A program made the position numbers and the translations under genes. Below are positions 7,341-16,153 of a stretch of DNA of 64,000 bases, in pieces (position 1 is the first letter of the stretch; each line of letters opens with the position of its first letter). This DNA is from Pseudomonas putida (GTDB taxonomy: Bacteria > Pseudomonadota > Gammaproteobacteria > Pseudomonadales > Pseudomonadaceae). Under the pieces are notes generated by a model, which saw only the letters and a program-made list of their open reading frames with translations, had not been told where the DNA came from and made no database searches. Where the stretch lies: assembly GCF_028682175.1 (NCBI RefSeq), contig NZ_JANHKS010000030.1, positions 1 to 64,000 of the forward strand. The letters run 5' to 3'.

Positions 7341-9698
7341 TCACTCCCGGACCTGATCGCCATCAGGGATTTCGTTCCGGCGATTCTGCTCTGTCGGCAG
7401 CGCCGCGTGCAGGCTCACCGGGACGGATTTGGCAGCGGGCACCTTGCTGCGTTCGGCGTGGTGCCAGAGTGGCACCAGTGGGTTGGACTCGGGGTAGTAA
7501 GACGCTGCACAGCCCTCGGGTATGTCGTAGTCGATGATCTGGAATGGCCCCACTTCACGACGGACCTCGGGCTCGATGGCGGTGCGCAACGTCACCCACT
7601 GCCCCGGCGCGAAGCCCAGGCGAACGATATCGTTACGATTGAGAAAGACCACGCTGCGGGTGCCGTGCACGCCACGGAAGCGGTCGTCGTAGCCATAGAC
7701 CGTGGTGTTGAACTGGTCATTGCTGCGCAGCGTCATGAGTTGCACCACGTCGCGCCGATCAGTCCCCAGCGATACATCATCATCTTCATCCAGTCGGGAT
7801 GGCGTCTTGAACTGCGCCTTCCCAGACTCGGTCGCCCACTTGCGCTGGGCCGCCGGGAGCGGGCGATGGAAACCACCCTCCTCCCACATCCGGGTTTCCA
7901 TGTCGTGGAAAATCTCGGGGTAAATGTCGGCGATGGCCTGACGCACCTTCACATAGTCCCGGCGCCAGTCATCCCAGGGGATGCGCACCTCGTCACCGAG
8001 AGTCGCCTGGGCCAGCCCGGCAATGATCGCGGCTTCCGAGCGCAACTGCTCGGCGGCGGGCTGCGCGTGCCCCTGCCAGGCGCGGATGCATCCGGTACTG
8101 TCTTCGGTGGTGTAGACCTGCGGCGTGCCGTCCTGCTGGTCGATTTCAATCCGGCCCAGGCACGGCAGCAGCCAAGTGTGTTGCCCCGCAAACAGATGCG
8201 TACGGTTGAGTTTGGTTGCGACCTGCACGTTCAGCGTCAGCCCTTTCCAGGCGGGCTCCATGCGGTCAGTGTCGGGGACGGCGCGCAGGAAATTCCCACC
8301 CAGGCCGATGAAGCCTTTGACGCTGCCATCCTGGATGCCCTTGCAGGTATCGACGGTAGCGAGGCCTTTCTTGCTCGGCACCTTGAAGCCGAATCGCGCC
8401 TCGATCCTGTCCTTGGGCACCTTGGCCGGGTCTTCAGTAATGCCCACTGTGCGCTGGCCCTGAACATTGGAATGCCCACGAACCGGGCAGATCCCCGCGC
8501 CCGGCTTGCCGATATTGCCGCGCAGCAACAGCAGGTTCACCAGCATCTGCACATTGCCCACCCCGTGGCGGTGCTGGGTCATGCCCATGCCGTAAATGAT
8601 CATGACCTTCTGACTTCGCGCGTAGACGGTGGCAGCTGCCTCCATGGATGAACGACTCAACAAAGAGCGCTGTACAAGGTCGTCCCAGGAGTAGCCATCG
8701 ACCTGCGCCACAAAGGCGTCGAAACCCTCGGTGTGTTCGGCGATGAAGGCATGATCCAGCACAGGCTGGGCGCCTGCTTCCATCGCCTGCCGATCCATGA
8801 ACAACAGCGCCTTGGCGATGCCCATGACCGCCGCCGTATCGCCACCAATCGCGACCTGATGGTATTGCGTGCTGATGGCCGTCGATGAAGGGCCGAGCAT
8901 CTCGCTGACCGACTGTGGATTGACGAAGCGCTCCAGCCCACGCTCGCGCAGGGGGTTGAAGATGATGATGGGCACGTGACGCCTACGAGCCTCCTGCAGC
9001 GGATGCAGCATGCGCGGGCTGTTGCTGCCCACGTTCTGGCCGAAGAAAAAGATGCAGTCGGTGTGCTCGAAATCGGCGAGGGTCACCGTTCCCACCGGCA
9101 CGCCAATGCTTTCCTGCAAGCCAACCGACGTGCTCTCGTGGCACATGTTCGAGCTGTCCGGCAGGTTGTTGGTGCCGTATGCGCGGGCGAACAACTGGTA
9201 CATGAAGGAGGCTTCCAGTGACGCGCGGCCCGAGGCGTAGAAGGCCACCTCGTCCGACGCCAGCTGTTTGAGCTGGACGCCGATGGCAGCATAGGCCTCC
9301 TCCCAGGTGGTCGGCACGTACTGATCGATTTGCGCGTCATAGCGCAAGGGGTGGGTCAGCCGCCCGTGCTGTTCAAGATCGTAATCGCTCCATCCACGCA
9401 GCTCGCTCAGGGTGTGCCGGGCGAAGAAATCCGCGTCCGTGCGCAGTGACGTCAACTCCCAGGCCGTGGCCTTGGCGCCGTTCTCACAGAATTCCAGCGC
9501 ATGGGGGTTGCCAGGTTTGGCCCAGGCGCAGCTGACGCAGGCAAAACCCTTGGGTTTGTTCTGCTTCATCAGCGCCGCGGGCGCCTTGCCCAGCGCCTGC
9601 TCACGCCAAAGAATGCTCATGACGGAATGCGCCGAACCCCAGCCTCCCGAGGCATTCTTGTAGGGATGGAAATGCGCGGTCGGGTGGATAAGCTGCAT
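7341..9698 (-). CDS. FdhF/YdeP-family molybdopterin oxidoreductase
   Basis: This 785-residue protein belongs to the bis-MGD molybdoenzyme family that includes formate dehydrogenase-like YdeP. A cysteine-containing N-terminal segment (GFACVSCAW, then EFCENG) may hold an iron-sulfur centre. The NMCHEST segment supplies a candidate Mo-ligand Cys, and the C-terminal molydopterin dinucleotide-binding domain contains the LRSNDQFNT motif. No Tat signal is present, so it is cytoplasmic. A GAGGTC site precedes the ATG, and the gene follows the catalase stop by 13 bases as the last gene of a five-gene leftward unit. E. coli YdeP is linked to acid resistance. Formate as the substrate is a family-based guess. 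Confidence 0.88.
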   Translation of the reverse strand: MQLIHPTAHFHPYKNASGGWGSAHSVMSILWREQALGKAPAALMKQNKPKGFACVSCAWAKPGNPHALEFCENGAKATAWELTSLRTDADFFARHTLSELRGWSDYDLEQHGRLTHPLRYDAQIDQYVPTTWEEAYAAIGVQLKQLASDEVAFYASGRASLEASFMYQLFARAYGTNNLPDSSNMCHESTSVGLQESIGVPVGTVTLADFEHTDCIFFFGQNVGSNSPRMLHPLQEARRRHVPIIIFNPLRERGLERFVNPQSVSEMLGPSSTAISTQYHQVAIGGDTAAVMGIAKALLFMDRQAMEAGAQPVLDHAFIAEHTEGFDAFVAQVDGYSWDDLVQRSLLSRSSMEAAATVYARSQKVMIIYGMGMTQHRHGVGNVQMLVNLLLLRGNIGKPGAGICPVRGHSNVQGQRTVGITEDPAKVPKDRIEARFGFKVPSKKGLATVDTCKGIQDGSVKGFIGLGGNFLRAVPDTDRMEPAWKGLTLNVQVATKLNRTHLFAGQHTWLLPCLGRIEIDQQDGTPQVYTTEDSTGCIRAWQGHAQPAAEQLRSEAAIIAGLAQATLGDEVRIPWDDWRRDYVKVRQAIADIYPEIFHDMETRMWEEGGFHRPLPAAQRKWATESGKAQFKTPSRLDEDDDVSLGTDRRDVVQLMTLRSNDQFNTTVYGYDDRFRGVHGTRSVVFLNRNDIVRLGFAPGQWVTLRTAIEPEVRREVGPFQIIDYDIPEGCAASYYPESNPLVPLWHHAERSKVPAAKSVPVSLHAALPTEQNRRNEIPDGDQVRE

Positions 9699-9711
9699 GC
9701 AAAGACCTCAA

Positions 9712-10809
9712 TCAGCGGGGTTCGTGAATCGGGCAACCGTTGTGACTGCCGCGAAACTCAGACGACATCTCGTAGGAAGGTTTGCGCACCCGCATCACAC
9801 CACCCAAGGGTCTGTGGGCCGCCAGGCCATGCCAGGGGCTGAAGGCCATGCCATCGTCGATCTCCCGGACTTTCTGCTCGTCCCACGCCGCCTGCGGATC
9901 AACCTCGACCCGCGCCACGGTGACGTAAGGGCTGAGGTCTTCCGGCCATTGCACGGAGGCATCTTCGATGGGCATCTTTTCGATATCGGTCGCCAGTTGC
10001 ACTTGCAGCTCCCAGACGCCGCCTTGCTGACTGAAATACTCGCTCACCGCTGCCCGAAGCCCGTCCGGGTTGTCGCCGAAGTCCACGTGCAGGTCAGTGA
10101 GTGCGGTCAAGGATGGCGACACCGGTACCATGGCCAGCTTGGCGTAATAGGGCCCGTAGAGAATCGGCGCGACAGTGGAAAAACTCTCGCCCAGAATGTG
10201 GGTTTGCGGATGGCCGCCGAGGCTCTTCAAGGTGCCGCTTTCGCCGCCCATGGATTCGATGGTCGACTCCACACCCCGCAGTACTGCCGACAGTGCCTTC
10301 TTCATGCCCGGCGCCTTGTCGGTGGTCTTGGCCAGCAGCTTCAAGGTCTTCAGGAATGCCTTGGGCGTGGCGGCAGTAAACGCCTTGGCGTTCTGCATGA
10401 CGAAGTCCTGTGTCACCTCACCTTCGCTGCCCGGCAGACGCAGGCCATCGACACCCACCAGCTTGATTGCCAGACCGCGCGGCGTTGAAACCTTGTCATC
10501 GAGGATGTCCCCGGGATTGGTCGAGAACCGCAGAAAAGCGGTCAGTGTGCCGGGGCGGGCGAACGCGCCCTGTGCCAGCTCCGGCGGAAGGTTGTCGAGC
10601 ACTGTGACCCGCCCTTTGAGCAAGCCATGGCCCTTGGCGTGAACGCTGCGATTGGCATGGCCGTTGTCTTTGAAGGTGGTTTCCATGATCGAGTGGAGCG
10701 TTTCGGCCAGCTCCTTGCTGGTCTGCGCTTCATCGTCAGGAATCTGCTCGAACGACGCGTCAAAGGGCAACGGCGCGGTCGCGGGACGTGTAACGGGAAG
10801 ATCGTTCAT
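9712..10809 (-). CDS. Catalase-family haem protein
   Basis: This 365-residue protein is a short catalase-family member (SrpA-like subgroup) without the flavodoxin or C-terminal domains of large catalases. The distal His57 lies in RSVHAKGHG. The proximal haem signature R-x3-Y-x6-R is seen as RKPSYEMSSEFR near the C-terminus (Tyr346). No signal peptide is visible. It sits between the paoABC genes (85-base gap) and the FdhF-like gene (13 bases), all on one strand, which suggests it removes peroxide made by the aldehyde oxidase. Such short members can have peroxygenase or peroxidase rather than true catalase activity. Confidence 0.88.
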   Translation of the reverse strand: MNDLPVTRPATAPLPFDASFEQIPDDEAQTSKELAETLHSIMETTFKDNGHANRSVHAKGHGLLKGRVTVLDNLPPELAQGAFARPGTLTAFLRFSTNPGDILDDKVSTPRGLAIKLVGVDGLRLPGSEGEVTQDFVMQNAKAFTAATPKAFLKTLKLLAKTTDKAPGMKKALSAVLRGVESTIESMGGESGTLKSLGGHPQTHILGESFSTVAPILYGPYYAKLAMVPVSPSLTALTDLHVDFGDNPDGLRAAVSEYFSQQGGVWELQVQLATDIEKMPIEDASVQWPEDLSPYVTVARVEVDPQAAWDEQKVREIDDGMAFSPWHGLAAHRPLGGVMRVRKPSYEMSSEFRGSHNGCPIHEPR

Positions 10810-10894
10810 CGGGCCATCTCCATCAGGTTGGAAAGCACATCACGGGTACACAAATCTCACACTCGGGTGCCATGCATCCGGGTGTTGTTCGCAG

Positions 10895-13099
10895 TCACTG
10901 CAGCAGCTTGTCGAGCGTCACGGGAAAATCGCGCACCCGCTTGCCAGTGGCATGGAACACGGCATTGGAAACCGCCGCAGCCACGCCGACGATGCCAATC
11001 TCGCCCACGCCCTTGGAGCCCAGGTCGTTGACGATGTCGTCCTCTTCCTCGACGAAAAACGCATCAATGTCACCGATGTCGGCGTGGACCGGGATGTGAT
11101 ATTCGGCCAGGCTGTGATTCATGAAACGACCGAGCGTGTGATCGCTCAGGGTGTCTTCCTGCAGCGCCATGCCCAGGCCCCAGACGACGCCGCCCATCAA
11201 CTGGTTCTGCGCTGTCTTCGGGTTGATCACACGCCCTGCTGCAACCGCGCTGACCACACGGCTGACCTTTATGGTGCCGAGGTCCTCATCGACCCGCACT
11301 TCGACGAACACCGCAGAGTGAGTCGCCGTGGCAAACCCGCTGCGCTTGGTGCTGGGCTCTGCATCGACCTGGACTTCCAGTGCGCCGCCTTCGCAATGGG
11401 CAACCACTTCGGCGATGGCAAAACGCTGATCCCCGGCGTGCACGAACCCGTCCCCGAAGCCGATCTGCTCCACCGGAACATCAGCCACCTCGGGATGCAG
11501 CCGACGCAGCGCTTCCAGCACCTGGGTGCGCAAGATCAGGCACGCCTGCCTCACGGCGGAACCGACCGAAGAAACCGTGAAGGAGCCGCCCTGCAAAGGC
11601 GCGGTGGGCAGCGAGGAATCGCCCAGGATGAATGTCACGTCTTGCGGCATGACCCCGGCCGCATCAGCGGCGATCTGGGTCATGACGGTGTAGGTGCCGG
11701 TGCCGATATCCGTGGTGGCACTGCTGACGGTCAGCTTGCCGGCGGCATCGATTCGCGCCTTGGCGCTGGCCTTCATCTGCATGGCTTCCCAGACGCCGCC
11801 TGCGACACCCCAGCCGATCAGCTCCCGCCCCTGGCGCATGCTGCGAGGCACCGGATTGCGGTGGCTCCAGCCAAAGCGTTCGGCGCCCTGGTCGTAGCAA
11901 GCCAGCAGCGCCTTGCTCGAATACGGCTTGCCCTCGTTGCCGTTACTGTCGGCGAAATTGACGCGGCGCAGTTGCAGGGGATCGATGCCTGCCGCACAGG
12001 CCAGTTCGTCCAGTGCGCCTTCCAGCGCGATCACGCCTGACGCAGCACCCGGCGCACGCATGTCCAGCGGGGTGTAGACGTCGAGCGGCACCAGTTGATA
12101 ATTCAGCGCCACGTTGTTGCAGCGATAGAGCATGCCGCTCCATTCGACCAGGTGCTCGGTGAAGTCCTCGAAGCGTGAGGTCTGCCCGATCGCGTCGTGC
12201 CCGATCGCCATAAGGCGGCCGTTGGCATCCGCGCCCAGTCGCAGCCGCTGTGAGGTGCGTGGCCGATAACCGAAGGTGAACATCTGCTGCCGGGTCAGGG
12301 TCACGCGGACCGAGCGTTTCAGCGCCAGGGCCGCCATCACTGCCAGTGGCAACTGATACTGGGGGCGCAGGCCCGAGCCGAACGCGCCGCCGACAAAGGC
12401 TGCGAGGATTCGGATCTTGTCCTTGGGCAGGTCGAAAATCTTGTGCAGGTAATCCTGACAGTTCTGAGTGCCTTGGGTCTTGTCGTGAATCTCAAGGCTG
12501 CCATCGGGCTTGTAGAGTACCGTCGAGGCGTGGGGCTCCATCGGGTTGTGGTGCTCCACCGGCGTGGTGTAGGTCACGTCCACCTGGGTGGCGGAGTCCG
12601 CAAAATGCCGGGCGAAATCGCCTCGCGGTTTTGGCGTTTCGGCCGGGGCTTTGTGTGCGTGGTCGAGGGCGGCATCCAGATCGGTCTGGTGCGGCTCTTC
12701 TTCATAGCGAATGCGCAAAAGCGAGCCAGCGTAGCGCGCCATTTCCAGCGTCTGCGCCACAACCAGCGCCAATGGCTGGCCGCTGTACAACACTCGGTCG
12801 TTATAGAGCGGGCGAAACGCGGAGCCTTCGGCCGAGTCGGCATCGCTGTAGTCATCGTCGTAGCTGGACAGCCGCGGCCGGTTGCGGTGGTCGAGAATCA
12901 GCACCACGCCCGGCACATTGAGGGCCTCGCGGGTATCGATATCGAGCACACGGCCTTTGGCGATGGTGCTGGACACCACGCTGCCGAACAGCAGCCCGTC
13001 CTCGGGGTATTCACCCGCATACCGCGCCTTGCCCGTTACCTTGGCCACGCCATCTACCCGATCCAGTGGCTGGCCCACCGCAGCATTGAATGTGTTCAT
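10895..13099 (-). CDS. paoC: Aldehyde oxidoreductase molybdopterin-binding subunit (PaoC-like)
   Basis: This 734-residue protein is the large subunit of a xanthine oxidase-family enzyme, matching E. coli PaoC (732 residues). The MCD-binding motifs GGAFGSGLRPQYQ and QGGSFTVSSVGSA and the catalytic base Glu700 in KGVGEIG are seen. It should oxidise aldehydes to carboxylic acids using water, passing electrons through PaoA and PaoB. Its ATG overlaps the paoB stop by one base (TGATG) and a GGAGGGAA site lies upstream, so translation is coupled. The substrate range is unknown, and other members of the family use purines or isoquinoline. Confidence 0.9.
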   Translation of the reverse strand: MNTFNAAVGQPLDRVDGVAKVTGKARYAGEYPEDGLLFGSVVSSTIAKGRVLDIDTREALNVPGVVLILDHRNRPRLSSYDDDYSDADSAEGSAFRPLYNDRVLYSGQPLALVVAQTLEMARYAGSLLRIRYEEEPHQTDLDAALDHAHKAPAETPKPRGDFARHFADSATQVDVTYTTPVEHHNPMEPHASTVLYKPDGSLEIHDKTQGTQNCQDYLHKIFDLPKDKIRILAAFVGGAFGSGLRPQYQLPLAVMAALALKRSVRVTLTRQQMFTFGYRPRTSQRLRLGADANGRLMAIGHDAIGQTSRFEDFTEHLVEWSGMLYRCNNVALNYQLVPLDVYTPLDMRAPGAASGVIALEGALDELACAAGIDPLQLRRVNFADSNGNEGKPYSSKALLACYDQGAERFGWSHRNPVPRSMRQGRELIGWGVAGGVWEAMQMKASAKARIDAAGKLTVSSATTDIGTGTYTVMTQIAADAAGVMPQDVTFILGDSSLPTAPLQGGSFTVSSVGSAVRQACLILRTQVLEALRRLHPEVADVPVEQIGFGDGFVHAGDQRFAIAEVVAHCEGGALEVQVDAEPSTKRSGFATATHSAVFVEVRVDEDLGTIKVSRVVSAVAAGRVINPKTAQNQLMGGVVWGLGMALQEDTLSDHTLGRFMNHSLAEYHIPVHADIGDIDAFFVEEEDDIVNDLGSKGVGEIGIVGVAAAVSNAVFHATGKRVRDFPVTLDKLLQ

Positions 13100-14085
13100 C
13101 AGGCATTCCCTCCAATGGCGGCGTCGCTCAAGGCACGCACGATTGCACGATGGGCGAGCCGGACCTTGAAGGCGTTATGGGTCAGCGGCTGGGCATCGCG
13201 CAGCAACAAGTCAGCTGCGGCGGTGAAGGTCTCGCGGGACACCGGCTTGCCCACCAGCGAGGCCTCGACGGCCTTGTCACGCCACGGCTTGTGCGCGACT
13301 CCGCCCAGCGCCAGCCTGGCCTGGCGAACGGTGTCGCCATCAAGCTCCAGCGCTGCCGCCACGGAAACCAGGGCAAAGGCATAGGACGCACGATCACGAA
13401 TTTTCAGGTAGCGATGGTGGGCGATGAACTGAGGGGGCGGCAGCTCGATGGACGTGACCAGTTCATCGTCAGCCAATTGATTGTCCCGCTCAGGCGCGTC
13501 TGCAGGTAAACGATGGAAGTCGGCAAATTCGATACGCCGTTTTCCGGCCTTGCCTTCGACATGGACCACAGCGTCAAGCGCCGCGAGCGCGACGCACATG
13601 TCGGATGGATGGGTAGCGACGCAGGCATCGCTCGCCCCGAGGATCGCGTGGATACGGTTCAAGCCCGAACGCGCCGGACACCCGCTGCCCGGCTCGCGCT
13701 TGTTGCAGGGCGAACCGGTGTCGTAGAAGTAGTAGCAACGCGTGCGCTGCAAGAGATTGCCACCGGTGCTCGCCATATTCCGCAGTTGCGGGGACGCACC
13801 GGCAAGGATGGCCTGGGACAGCAACGGATAACGCTGTTCGATCAACGGATGCCACGCCAGATCAGCGTTACTCACCAACGCGCCGATGCGCAGTCCGCCA
13901 TTGGGCAGTTCCTCGACCTCATCAAGGCCCAACCCGGTGATGTCGATCAGCCGACCGGGGCGGACCACGTTCTCCTTCATGAGATCGACCAGATTGGTGC
14001 CGCCGGCGATGAACCGGGTCGTGGCGTCGGCCAGGTTGATCGCCTCACTGACATCCCGAGGCCGGGAATAGTTAAAAGGCATCAT
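13099..14085 (-). CDS. paoB: Aldehyde oxidoreductase FAD-binding subunit (PaoB-like)
   Basis: This 328-residue protein has the FAD-binding PCMH/VAO fold of the medium subunit (FIAGGTNLVDLMK near the N-terminus, STGGNLLQRTRC in the middle). The cysteine-rich insert CYYFYDTGSPCNKREPGSGC matches the extra [4Fe-4S] site that is special to the PaoB type. It overlaps paoA through an ATGA junction and paoC through TGATG, the classical A-B-C order. Length is close to E. coli PaoB (318). Confidence 0.9.
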   Translation of the reverse strand: MMPFNYSRPRDVSEAINLADATTRFIAGGTNLVDLMKENVVRPGRLIDITGLGLDEVEELPNGGLRIGALVSNADLAWHPLIEQRYPLLSQAILAGASPQLRNMASTGGNLLQRTRCYYFYDTGSPCNKREPGSGCPARSGLNRIHAILGASDACVATHPSDMCVALAALDAVVHVEGKAGKRRIEFADFHRLPADAPERDNQLADDELVTSIELPPPQFIAHHRYLKIRDRASYAFALVSVAAALELDGDTVRQARLALGGVAHKPWRDKAVEASLVGKPVSRETFTAAADLLLRDAQPLTHNAFKVRLAHRAIVRALSDAAIGGNA

Positions 14086-14606
14086 GATTGCGCCCCTCCC
14101 TGCCCCAATTCCCCACCGCTGTGAGGCAACGCTTCCTCAACCGCGGCGATGATGTTGGTGTAGGCACCGCAGCGGCAGAGGTTGCCACTCATCAGTTCCT
14201 TGATGTCGTCCCGGTTATTCGCCCGCCCCTCGCGGGCAAGGCCGACGGCAGAACAGATCTGCCCCGGCGTGCAGTAACCGCACTGGAAGGCATCGTGCTT
14301 GATGAACGCCCGCTGCATCGGATGCAGCTCATCCCCCGTGGCGAGCCCTTCAACCGTAGTCAGCTCGGCGCCATCGCACATCACGGCCAACGTCAGGCAG
14401 GCATTGATGCGCTTGCCATCACGCAACACCGTGCAGGCACCGCACTGCCCGTGGTCGCAACCCTTTTTGGTGCCGGTCAGGTCGAGCTCGTCCCGAAGCA
14501 GATCGAGCAAGGTCACCCACGGGGGAATGTTCAGCGTTCGGTGATCGCCGTTCAGAGTGAACGCGATGGAATGTAGCTCGACGCCGGTGGAAGGACTTGG
14601 GCTCAT
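14082..14606 (-). CDS. paoA: Aldehyde oxidoreductase 2Fe-2S subunit (PaoA-like), no Tat signal
   Basis: This 174-residue protein carries two [2Fe-2S] clusters: a plant-type one (KGCDHGQCGACTVL, then NACLTL) and a C-terminal one (FQCGYCTPGQ, then GNLCRCGAY). The start at 14606 is chosen because GAGG lies 7 bases upstream. E. coli PaoA has a twin-arginine signal of about 50 residues. Here the protein begins only about 15 residues before the first beta strand and no RR motif is seen, which implies a cytoplasmic enzyme. It is the first gene of the leftward operon. No paoD/xdhC-type maturation gene is adjacent. Confidence 0.9.
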   Translation of the reverse strand: MSPSPSTGVELHSIAFTLNGDHRTLNIPPWVTLLDLLRDELDLTGTKKGCDHGQCGACTVLRDGKRINACLTLAVMCDGAELTTVEGLATGDELHPMQRAFIKHDAFQCGYCTPGQICSAVGLAREGRANNRDDIKELMSGNLCRCGAYTNIIAAVEEALPHSGGELGQGGAQS

Positions 14607-14769
14607 GGTGACCTCACGGTAGGTAAGCAATGCGCGCAGTTCGCTGCGTCTTGCTGGTACGACTGGGAGGTTGGCTTAAACGTTCAGCCTTTCTGGACGG
14701 GCGACCGTTTGGGTGGGATCGTGGGGATCATAATTGCGCGCTCCACTCACCCGTTCCAGTCCAAGGTTA

Positions 14770-15201
14770 CTACCGAGAGGCCTGGAGCAACTGGATTGTC
14801 CTGTCATCCGGCTCTGCGTCAAAGAATTGATCGAGTGCTCGCTGAAACAAGGCGGATTCCGAATGCGCCTCGTTGAACAATGTCAGGCACGAGCGCAGCT
14901 TCAGATGATCTGGCGAGCCGAAAATCTCAAATGCGCTCAAATTGCGATGCTCAAGAAGAGTTTGCACGCACTCATCAAGGCGCGGCCCGAGCAATGGATG
15001 GGCGAGATAGGCACGAGCCTCGTCCATGTTGGTGATGCCAAAGCGCATCGCGGTTTCGCTTCTGCCCAACCCCTTTAGCTGCGGGAAAACGAACCACATC
15101 CAGTGGCTCGTCTTACGGCCTGCCCGCAGTTCATCCATGACTCGGCGGATAACCGGGCGCTGCGCATCAATAAATCGCGAGAGATTGAAAGAGTCGTTCA
15201 T
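14770..15201 (-). CDS. DUF1810 domain-containing protein
   Basis: This 143-residue protein matches the DUF1810 family across its length: the N-terminal FIDAQRPVIRRVMDELRAGRKTSHWMWFVFPQLKGLG and the AHPLLGPRLDECVQTLL region are typical. It is soluble and helical, and its biochemical function is unknown. I chose the start at 15201, which gives the normal length and places the conserved helix at the N-terminus; a longer reading to 15258 adds 19 unconserved residues. Confidence 0.88.
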   Translation of the reverse strand: MNDSFNLSRFIDAQRPVIRRVMDELRAGRKTSHWMWFVFPQLKGLGRSETAMRFGITNMDEARAYLAHPLLGPRLDECVQTLLEHRNLSAFEIFGSPDHLKLRSCLTLFNEAHSESALFQRALDQFFDAEPDDRTIQLLQASR

Positions 15202-15314
15202 GCTGCGATTCCCAGGCATAGCATCAAGCAATGCGGATATCCTCGCCCCCATTGGCACCCGTTGAGGCCCGAGAGCGCCCTAACTAGACGTCGGTGTCAC
15301 TGCCGGGTGTTTTC

Positions 15315-15485
15315 CTAACGCTCGGCGTCTACCTCGCCATCGGGATCCGGCTCGATTTCCTCGTCGTCCGCCTCAACAGACTCTCCATTCCTATTAGAGG
15401 ATTTAGAAGAAGGCTTTTGGGGATCGTTGATGAACGGAACGCGGCTGGGGCCTTGTTCTTCAAGCCCTTCAGTTTTTGGTTGCAT
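15315..15485 (-). CDS. Small acidic disordered protein
   Basis: This 56-residue protein starts MQPKTEGLEEQ after an excellent GGAGGAG ribosome site. The second half is almost entirely Asp, Glu, Ser and Pro (VEADDEEIEPDPDGEVDAE), so it is predicted to be disordered and strongly acidic. No membrane segment or known domain is seen. A similar acidic small protein lies 180 bases away on the same strand. Function unknown. Confidence 0.6.
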   Translation of the reverse strand: MQPKTEGLEEQGPSRVPFINDPQKPSSKSSNRNGESVEADDEEIEPDPDGEVDAER

Positions 15486-15668
15486 GCTGACTCCTCCACT
15501 TGTGAGCTTTAGAAGATTCATGAATCCATACGTTCACACTAATTGGTGAGAGGGTCGCTTGCTTGCACCCAAAGTTTCGCGGGCGACTGGTAGCAGATGA
15601 CTTGGCCGACAAGTGGTGAGAATGGCGGTTCATATGAGCCCGCCACACCATCATTGACGCTTTTACCC

Positions 15669-15899
15669 TCAGCGTTGCGGTGGATGCTCCTGAGACACGG
15701 AGTCGTTGGCTTCTACGTCTGACATGTCCTCATCTATCAGGATGTCCCCGTCGAGGATTGGCGCCGGTTCGTTGTCCTTAGAGTCGCCCTCGTCGCTGCC
15801 AGGAGGCGGATTGGGCATCACGTCAGGACGACCTGGTTCCAGTGGCTTGATCGCGTCATTGGCATCTCTGTCATCACCGGGTATTGCGGAACTGTTCAT
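15669..15899 (-). CDS. Small acidic proline-rich protein
   Basis: This 76-residue protein is rich in Pro, Asp, Glu and Ser (PNPPPGSDEGDSKDNEP, then DGDILIDEDMSD) and predicted to be disordered. A GAGGTGC site precedes the ATG at 15899. Its composition resembles the 56-residue protein at 15.3-15.5 kb, though no clear alignment is seen. Such small hydrophilic proteins are common next to stress genes in Pseudomonas. Function unknown. Confidence 0.6.
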   Translation of the reverse strand: MNSSAIPGDDRDANDAIKPLEPGRPDVMPNPPPGSDEGDSKDNEPAPILDGDILIDEDMSDVEANDSVSQEHPPQR

Positions 15900-16068
15900 A
15901 AGCACCTCGCTCGACCACGAAAGAGTCGCGATCTACAGGTTTCGAAAGCGCTTTGTGCTTCCCGTTCGATGAAGTTCTCGAACGGTCATTATCCAGTGTT
16001 AGATCGCGAACTCCGCTACCTGTAGACCCTCAGATGAGTAGGCTCGGACTGCTGGAAGGTACGCAAAG

Positions 16069-16128
16069 GTGCAAGACCTGAAGATCGCCACGTACAACGT
16101 GAATGGCTTAGGCACGACAATCGAGTGG
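16069..16128 (+). pseudogene. 5' fragment of an exonuclease III (XthA)-like gene
   Basis: Reading from the GTG at 16069 gives VQDLKIATYNVNGLGTTIEW, which resembles the first residues of exonuclease III/AP endonuclease (KIATWNVNSL type). The similarity stops after about 17 residues, the frame reaches a stop about 20 codons later, and the convergent DUF72 gene begins at 16154. Only the first beta strand and the catalytic Asn region remain, so this is a remnant left by a deletion. The match is short, so confidence is moderate. Confidence 0.6.
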
Positions 16129-16153
16129 ATGCCGACGCTTGCCTCTGCGGTTC

